From Synergistaceae bacterium (lineage in GTDB: Bacteria > Synergistota > Synergistia > Synergistales > Synergistaceae), in NCBI GenBank assembly GCA_031271065.1, contig JAISWP010000274.1, positions 1-9,974 of the forward strand: 9,974 nucleotides of DNA. Reading direction: 5' to 3'. The notes under the pieces were generated by a model, which worked only from the letters and a program-made list of their open reading frames with translations, ran no database searches and had not been told where the DNA came from. Position 1 is the stretch's first letter; every line of letters begins with the position of its first letter. Below, one piece after another: positions 6,000-9,974 of the stretch. The translations under genes and the position numbers were made by a program.

Positions 6000-6149
6000 A
6001 TGTACAACCTGAAACCGGGATCGGTGAAGGAGTATTTCAAGCGCGGGAACTCTCGCGTCCGGCCGCCGGAAAAGGAGGGCGCCCGTTTTGGGACGCCCTC
6101 ATACGAGTCAATCGATTTTTATCTCCGCCGCTGTTTTGCTATCTCATAA
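6000..6149 (+). CDS. Possible small protein of 49 residues; not recognised, doubtful
   Basis: An ATG at 6000 opens a 49-codon frame on the plus strand beginning MYNLKPGSVKEYFKRGNSRV and ending in TAA at 6147-6149, nine bases into the 3' end of the opposing flgC. The first 28 codons mostly end in G or C, as in the surrounding genes, and the peptide is highly basic. The frame is open upstream back to about 5912. Against it: no good ribosome binding site lies at the right distance from the ATG (AAGGAAG is about 13 bases away), no promoter was found, and the flgC terminator hairpin lies within it. It may be a chance frame or a remnant. Confidence 0.2.
   Translation: MYNLKPGSVKEYFKRGNSRVRPPEKEGARFGTPSYESIDFYLRRCFAIS
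6070..6100 (-). terminator. Hairpin terminator behind flgC
   Basis: Read on the minus strand, GAGGGCG-T-CCC, a five-base AAAAC loop and GGG-CGCCCTC form a ten-pair stem with one bulged T, followed by C and then TTTT. It lies 39 nt after the flgC stop. The T-tract is short, so termination may be incomplete. Confidence 0.7.
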
Positions 6150-6588
6150 TATCAAGAGCGCTGTTCCATATCGCCTTCGCCGTATCCACGACCGTGAGGT
6201 TCGCCTCGTACGCCCGGCTCGCTACCATCATGTCGGCCATCTCCCGAACCACGTTGACGTTGGGGTACGCCACGTATCCGTCGGCGTTCGCGTCCGGATG
6301 ATCCGGCTGATACGCGAGACGGGGAGGAGTCGCGTCAGTTCCGATGTCAGAGACCCTGACCCCCGAAGCGGCGTAGAAACCGAACCATCCCTTCGCCAAT
6401 CGATCGTCCTGTTCGCCCACCGCCTCCATCATGCGCTCCTGAAAAACAGGCACCCTCCTTATATAAGGGCCGCCGCCGGGGGTACGGGTCGTGTTGACGT
6501 TGGCGAGGTTGCCGGAGATGGTGTCCATCCAGAGGCGGTTGGCGGTGAGTCCGCTGCCAGCTATATCTATGGACCGAAATACTCTCAT
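6139..6588 (-). CDS. flgC: Flagellar basal-body rod protein FlgC
   Basis: The product has 149 residues, within the usual range for FlgC, a proximal rod subunit of the flagellar drive shaft that is exported by the flagellar type III apparatus and lies in the periplasm. The N-terminal helix IDIAGSGLTANRLWMDTISGNLANVNTTRT (7-36) is the family's hallmark rod motif. The C-terminal helix VNVVREMADMMVASRAYEANL (101-121) followed by DTAKAIWNSAL pairs with it. The middle part, with AYQPDHPDANADGYVAYPNVN, is the conserved FlgC loop. ATG at 6588 comes one base after the flgB stop, and GGAGG is provided by the last codons of flgB, so the genes are coupled. No signal peptide is present, as expected for export through the flagellar channel. 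Confidence 0.96.
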   Translation of the reverse strand: MRVFRSIDIAGSGLTANRLWMDTISGNLANVNTTRTPGGGPYIRRVPVFQERMMEAVGEQDDRLAKGWFGFYAASGVRVSDIGTDATPPRLAYQPDHPDANADGYVAYPNVNVVREMADMMVASRAYEANLTVVDTAKAIWNSALDIMR

Positions 6589-6589
6589 T

Positions 6590-6994
6590 CTAAGCGCCGC
6601 CTCCGATCGCCCTGCGGTACATGCTCACCTTGCGCGTCATCAGTCTGGTCATGGCCTGGTACGACATGCGAGTCTCGGCCATACGCGCGGTCTCGGTCTC
6701 CGGGTCCACGTTGTTCCAGTCGAGCCTGTATATCTCGTATCCCACCGATCTCTCATAAGGCGTCACCTCGGAGAGATTCGCCTTCACATTGGAAAAATGC
6801 CTGTCGCTGGTGCGTTTGAGCGGAAGCCGGTTAGGGGCGTCTATGACCTCCTTGAGCTGATCCTCGAAGGAGACCTCGCGGCGCGCGTAACGCGGCGTGT
6901 TCATGTTGGCGATGTTCTGAGACGTGGCCTCCAGACGCCTCGCAAGACCTCCGAGATCCTTCTCTATGACTCCCCACGCCAAATCTCCCCGCAT
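6590..6994 (-). CDS. flgB: Flagellar basal-body rod protein FlgB
   Basis: The product has 134 residues, normal for FlgB, a proximal rod component located next to the MS ring. LARRLEATSQNIANMNTPRYARREVSF (17-43) is the conserved N-terminal rod helix and turn. The C-terminal segment NNVDPETETARMAETRMSYQAMT (94-116) is the matching FlgB signature. The start at 6994 is chosen because GGGAGGTG lies about ten bases upstream and the protein then begins at the family's normal N-terminus; the open frame extends to 7135, but those 47 residues are Arg/Lys-rich and unlike FlgB. It is the first gene of the flgB-flgC unit. No convincing sigma-70 or sigma-28 promoter was recognised upstream, so its control remains open. 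Confidence 0.95.
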   Translation of the reverse strand: MRGDLAWGVIEKDLGGLARRLEATSQNIANMNTPRYARREVSFEDQLKEVIDAPNRLPLKRTSDRHFSNVKANLSEVTPYERSVGYEIYRLDWNNVDPETETARMAETRMSYQAMTRLMTRKVSMYRRAIGGGA

Positions 6995-7078
6995 CGTTTT
7001 CGCACCTCCCGTCTTTTTTCTATTTCGGCGTTTTCCGCCGCGTCCTTTAGAACATCTCCGCCGGTACTTGTGTTTAAA

Positions 7079-7109
7079 AATCAAACGCGTACAGGCGGCA
7101 CATTTGATT
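7079..7109. repeat. Inverted repeat between flgB and the RND gene
   Basis: AATCAAA (7079-7085) and TTTGATT (7103-7109) form a perfect seven-base inverted repeat with a 17-base gap in the 272-bp region between the divergent flgB and RND genes. The spacing is wide for a simple hairpin but could suit a dimeric regulator. The rest of the region up to 7176 shows AT-rich DNA, a CGGCG-TTTTC-CGCCG hairpin at about 7026-7040 and no gene. Confidence 0.35.
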
Positions 7110-7176
7110 CTTAATCGGGATAAAATAGGAATCACCCTGTTTTCTATTGTATATTTCTACATATCCTCCCGCCCGG

Positions 7177-7205
7177 GCCGGTATTAATATTGAAAATTAT
7201 CCGGC
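7177..7205. repeat. Imperfect inverted repeat over the RND promoter
   Basis: GCCGG (7177-7181) and CCGGC (7201-7205) are outer arms of a palindrome-like region centred near 7191, directly on the -35 box of the RND promoter. An operator for a local repressor, as is common for RND pumps, is possible, but no regulator gene is adjacent in the window. Confidence 0.3.
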
Positions 7206-7217
7206 ATCCTGTAGAAT
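7190..7217 (+). promoter_or_regulatory. Sigma-70-type promoter for the RND pump gene
   Basis: TTGAAA (7190-7195) and TAGAAT (7212-7217) each match five of six consensus bases with a 16-base spacer. Transcription would start near 7224, leaving a leader of about 43 bases with AAGGTG eight bases before the ATG. Confidence 0.6.
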
Positions 7218-7266
7218 GTATGCTGTGCGGGTATGGCTCAAACAACACTCTGAAGGTGGTCTTGCA

Positions 7267-9974
7267 ATGAAAATAGTCGATATCTCCCTGCGCCGCCCCG
7301 TTACCGTGCTCATCCTGACCATAGCCGTCGTGGTCATCGGGTTTTATTCTTACATAAATATGGGCATTGAGCGGATGCCGAACATCGATTTTCCGATAGT
7401 GGTCGTCCAGACATCCATGGAGGGGGCGAGCCCCGCCATAATTGACAATGACGTCACCGACGTCCTCGAAGCCAGCATAAACACCATAGAAGGCATAAAG
7501 AACATCACTTCCAGCAGCTACGAGGGAAGATCCGTCATCGCGGTCGAGTTTGACCTGAACCGGAACGTGGACTTCGCGGCGGCCGACGTGCGCGGCAAGG
7601 TCAGCATGGCGAAAGGCCGCCTGCCCGACGAATGCGAGGAGCCGAGGGTCGACAAATTCGACCCTTCTAACATGCCCATAATGAACATCGCGGTTGAGAC
7701 GGACGGGAACACAGACATGAAGAGCCTGACCCGGTACGTGGACAACGTGGTCTCGGAGCGTCTCCAGACCGTGACCGGCGTGGGCGGCGTACAGCTCGCG
7801 GGTTTCAGGAACAGGGAGATACGCGTCTGGGTCAACACGGACAGCCTCGAGGCATACGGTCTCACGACAAAGGACATAAAGAACGCTGTTTACACGAGGC
7901 ACGTCGAGCTGCCGGCGGGGCGCATAGAGACCGGGACGCGCGAGTACGGCATCAGGCTGAACGCCGAATACGGCTCGGTGGCCGAGCTGTCGTACGTGCC
8001 GGTGGCCTACAGGAACGGAGCGATAATCCGTCTCCGCGACGTGGCCCGCATCGAGGACGACTTCGCCGACAAGCGCAGCCAGTCCCTCTATGAAAACAGC
8101 CCGACGATCATGGTGCAGGTCCGCAAACAGAAGGGCGCGAACGAAGTGGCTCTGGCCCGCGAGGTGCGCAAACGCGTTGCCGAGCTCAACGAGTCCGCTC
8201 CCCGCGGCACGAAGCTCGTGATCGTCTCCGACACATCCAGGTTCATCACCAGTTCCATGAACGGGGTCAGAGGCGACATCATCCTATCTATCTGCCTCAC
8301 CTCGATAATAATGTTCATCTTCCTCCGCACCCTCAAAGCCACGATAATAGCCGTCATAACCATACCGGTGTGCCTTCTGGGAAGCGTGGCGGTGCTCTAC
8401 TGGCTTGGCATAACCATAAACAACATCTCCATGATGGGTATATCGCTGGCGGTGGGAATGGTCGTGGACGCGACCAGCGTCGTCATGGAGAACATCTCCC
8501 GTCACAGTTCCGAGGGTAAAAACCCGATGCGGGCCGCCGGGGACGGAGCGGCGGAGGTGGGTTTCGCGGTAGTGGGCGGGGCTGCCACGACCCTCGCGGT
8601 TTTTCTGCCAATAGCCTTCATGGGAGGGCTCATGGGGAGATTTTTCAACGCGTTCGGAATCACGGTCGCCATGACGATAAGCATCTCCCTCTTGCTGTCA
8701 CTCACCCTGACGCCTTTTCTCTGCTCCAGAATATTGGGGCGCGAACGCAGGGGCCTCGTGTACAGGGCTCTGGAAGCCCCGTTCACGGCTCTCGAAAACG
8801 GCTATAAGAAATTGCTTCTGTCGGCTGTAAACCACCGTTTCACCGTGATATTGGCGGCGGTGCTGCTCTTCGCCGGCGGACTCAAGCTGGCGGCTATGCT
8901 GGGGACCGAGTTCGCCCCGAACGAGGATCAGGGATATTTCAGGCTCAACATGGAACTGCCGGCCGACACGTCCCTGGAGGTCACTGAGCGGGTCATGGGA
9001 GAAATTATCGCGGTGGTGGAGGCGGACCCGAGGGTCGCCTACACCTACGGAGTCGCTGGCAGCGGGCAGGGACAGGAAGTGTACAAGGGCTCTCTCACGG
9101 TGGAGCTGATACCGAGAAGGCAGCGGGAGCCTTCGAACGTCATAATGGGACAGCTGAGGCGCAAACTCGCCGCGTTCCGGGACGTGGACATCAAGATGGG
9201 CGGCTGGGGAGGGTCGGATATCACCCTCGTCGTCCAGGGTCCGACAAGCGAGTCCCTCGCCGAGATAGGCGAACTGATAAAGGCCGATCTCGCGCAGAAT
9301 CCCCGAGGGCTGGTGGATATAACCACCGACCTCCAGCTGAACAAGCCCAGAATTGATCTGGAGCTGAACAGGGCGCTGGCCGACGACCTGGGGGTCAATA
9401 TAAGGGACCTCTCGGACGAACTCAACGCCTGGTTCGGCGGAACCGTCGGCGGGTCCTTCAACGAGGGAGGGTACAGGTACGACATCAAGATAAGGGCCGA
9501 GCGCGGTCTGAGGGACGATCCGGACAAGGTGAAAAATACACTGGTCAGGACGATGGACGGCAAGGTCCTCAGGGCGGACTCTCTGGTCACAAGCAGCATA
9601 GGCCCCTCTCCCAACGTAATAAAACGCTACAACAGGCAGAGGTCGATACAGATAGGGGCAAACGTGGAGGGCATATCCCCCGGAGAGGGCATAGCCATTA
9701 TGGAAGACGTATTCCGCAGGTACGCGCCCCAGGACGGAACATACAGCATAGTTCCCACGGGGGACTCGGAGCTCATGAGGGAGAGTTTCGTCAACATGGC
9801 GATAGCTCTCGTTTTTGCCATACTGCTTGTCTATATAGTGATGGCCATCCAGTTCGAGTCGTTCCTGCATCCTTTTACCGTCATGTTCTCCCTGCCTCTC
9901 ATGACGGCCGGGTCCTTCGGTCTGCTCTACGCGGCCAAACTGCGCATCAGCGTCATGAGTTTCATGGGGATAAT
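7267..9974 (+). CDS. RND-family efflux transporter, HAE1/AcrB type, 3' end cut by window edge
   Basis: The first 902 residues of an expected about 1,030 are present. The protein is an inner-membrane, proton-driven trimeric pump of the AcrB/MexB/MdtB type, which normally exports drugs, bile salts or other amphiphiles with a periplasmic adaptor and an outer-membrane channel. The N-terminal helix is at about 10-30, and RRPVTVLILTIAVVVIGF is the typical HAE start. The first periplasmic loop contains AVEFDLNRNVDFAAADVR and VTGVGGVQLAG. Helices 2-6 lie at about 339-490, and helix 7 at about 526-546. The second loop follows, and helix 8 begins near 842 (IALVFAILLVYIVMAIQFES). In helix 4 the motif reads VVDATSVVMENI: Asp401 matches the first proton-relay aspartate, but residue 402 is Ala where AcrB has Asp408. 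The ATG at 7267 has AAGGTG eight bases upstream. No adaptor gene precedes it; one may follow beyond the window. Confidence 0.93.
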   Translation, partial: MKIVDISLRRPVTVLILTIAVVVIGFYSYINMGIERMPNIDFPIVVVQTSMEGASPAIIDNDVTDVLEASINTIEGIKNITSSSYEGRSVIAVEFDLNRNVDFAAADVRGKVSMAKGRLPDECEEPRVDKFDPSNMPIMNIAVETDGNTDMKSLTRYVDNVVSERLQTVTGVGGVQLAGFRNREIRVWVNTDSLEAYGLTTKDIKNAVYTRHVELPAGRIETGTREYGIRLNAEYGSVAELSYVPVAYRNGAIIRLRDVARIEDDFADKRSQSLYENSPTIMVQVRKQKGANEVALAREVRKRVAELNESAPRGTKLVIVSDTSRFITSSMNGVRGDIILSICLTSIIMFIFLRTLKATIIAVITIPVCLLGSVAVLYWLGITINNISMMGISLAVGMVVDATSVVMENISRHSSEGKNPMRAAGDGAAEVGFAVVGGAATTLAVFLPIAFMGGLMGRFFNAFGITVAMTISISLLLSLTLTPFLCSRILGRERRGLVYRALEAPFTALENGYKKLLLSAVNHRFTVILAAVLLFAGGLKLAAMLGTEFAPNEDQGYFRLNMELPADTSLEVTERVMGEIIAVVEADPRVAYTYGVAGSGQGQEVYKGSLTVELIPRRQREPSNVIMGQLRRKLAAFRDVDIKMGGWGGSDITLVVQGPTSESLAEIGELIKADLAQNPRGLVDITTDLQLNKPRIDLELNRALADDLGVNIRDLSDELNAWFGGTVGGSFNEGGYRYDIKIRAERGLRDDPDKVKNTLVRTMDGKVLRADSLVTSSIGPSPNVIKRYNRQRSIQIGANVEGISPGEGIAIMEDVFRRYAPQDGTYSIVPTGDSELMRESFVNMAIALVFAILLVYIVMAIQFESFLHPFTVMFSLPLMTAGSFGLLYAAKLRISVMSFMGI

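Noticed and set aside
8698..9870. Minus-strand open frame of 390 codons
   Set aside because: It is antisense to the RND transporter, whose motifs and transmembrane helices are clear; the His/Arg/Pro-rich peptide looks like a shadow.

Overview
The window looks like chromosomal DNA of a motile, diderm (outer-membrane-bearing) bacterium. It carries flagellar rod genes (flgB, flgC), a chemotaxis coupling protein (cheW) and an inner-membrane RND efflux pump of the hydrophobe/amphiphile (HAE1) type. The DNA is GC-rich, with frequent TTG and GTG starts and strong GGAGG-type ribosome binding sites. Members of the Synergistota would fit, but no marker here proves it, so the phylum is a guess from overall flavour. 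No mobile element, tRNA, rRNA or CRISPR array was seen.

Layout. From 3259 down to 1, a minus-strand operon reads cheW, a PHP-domain phosphoesterase, L-threonine aldolase, and a PmbA/TldE-type protein cut by the left edge. Its genes overlap or are tightly spaced, suggesting one transcript from the promoter at 3313-3341. Facing away from it on the plus strand (3468-4954) is a pair: a small winged-helix-like protein and an exported eight-bladed beta-propeller. A minus-strand PHP histidinol-phosphatase-like gene (5015-5812) converges on the propeller gene. It has its own good sigma-70-type promoter (5943-5971) and a leader of about 124 nt. Next on the minus strand come flgB and flgC (6994-6139), closed by a hairpin terminator at 6070-6100. 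At 7267 a plus-strand RND transporter begins and runs off the right edge.

How the genes work together. FlgB and FlgC are proximal rod parts of the flagellar basal body, and CheW links chemoreceptors to CheA, so both support motility. The PHP protein, aldolase and PmbA/TldE protein transcribed with cheW are metabolic or maturation enzymes with no obvious link to chemotaxis. The RND pump lacks an adaptor gene upstream.

The most unusual points: both PHP genes appear to lack a standard start codon (ATT at 2745 and ACG at 5812, each behind a perfect GGAGG). The propeller is built of repeats in an exact 40-residue register. The RND pump has Ala where the second of the two usual proton-relay aspartates lies. 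I did not find convincing evidence for an entirely new defence or mobile system.
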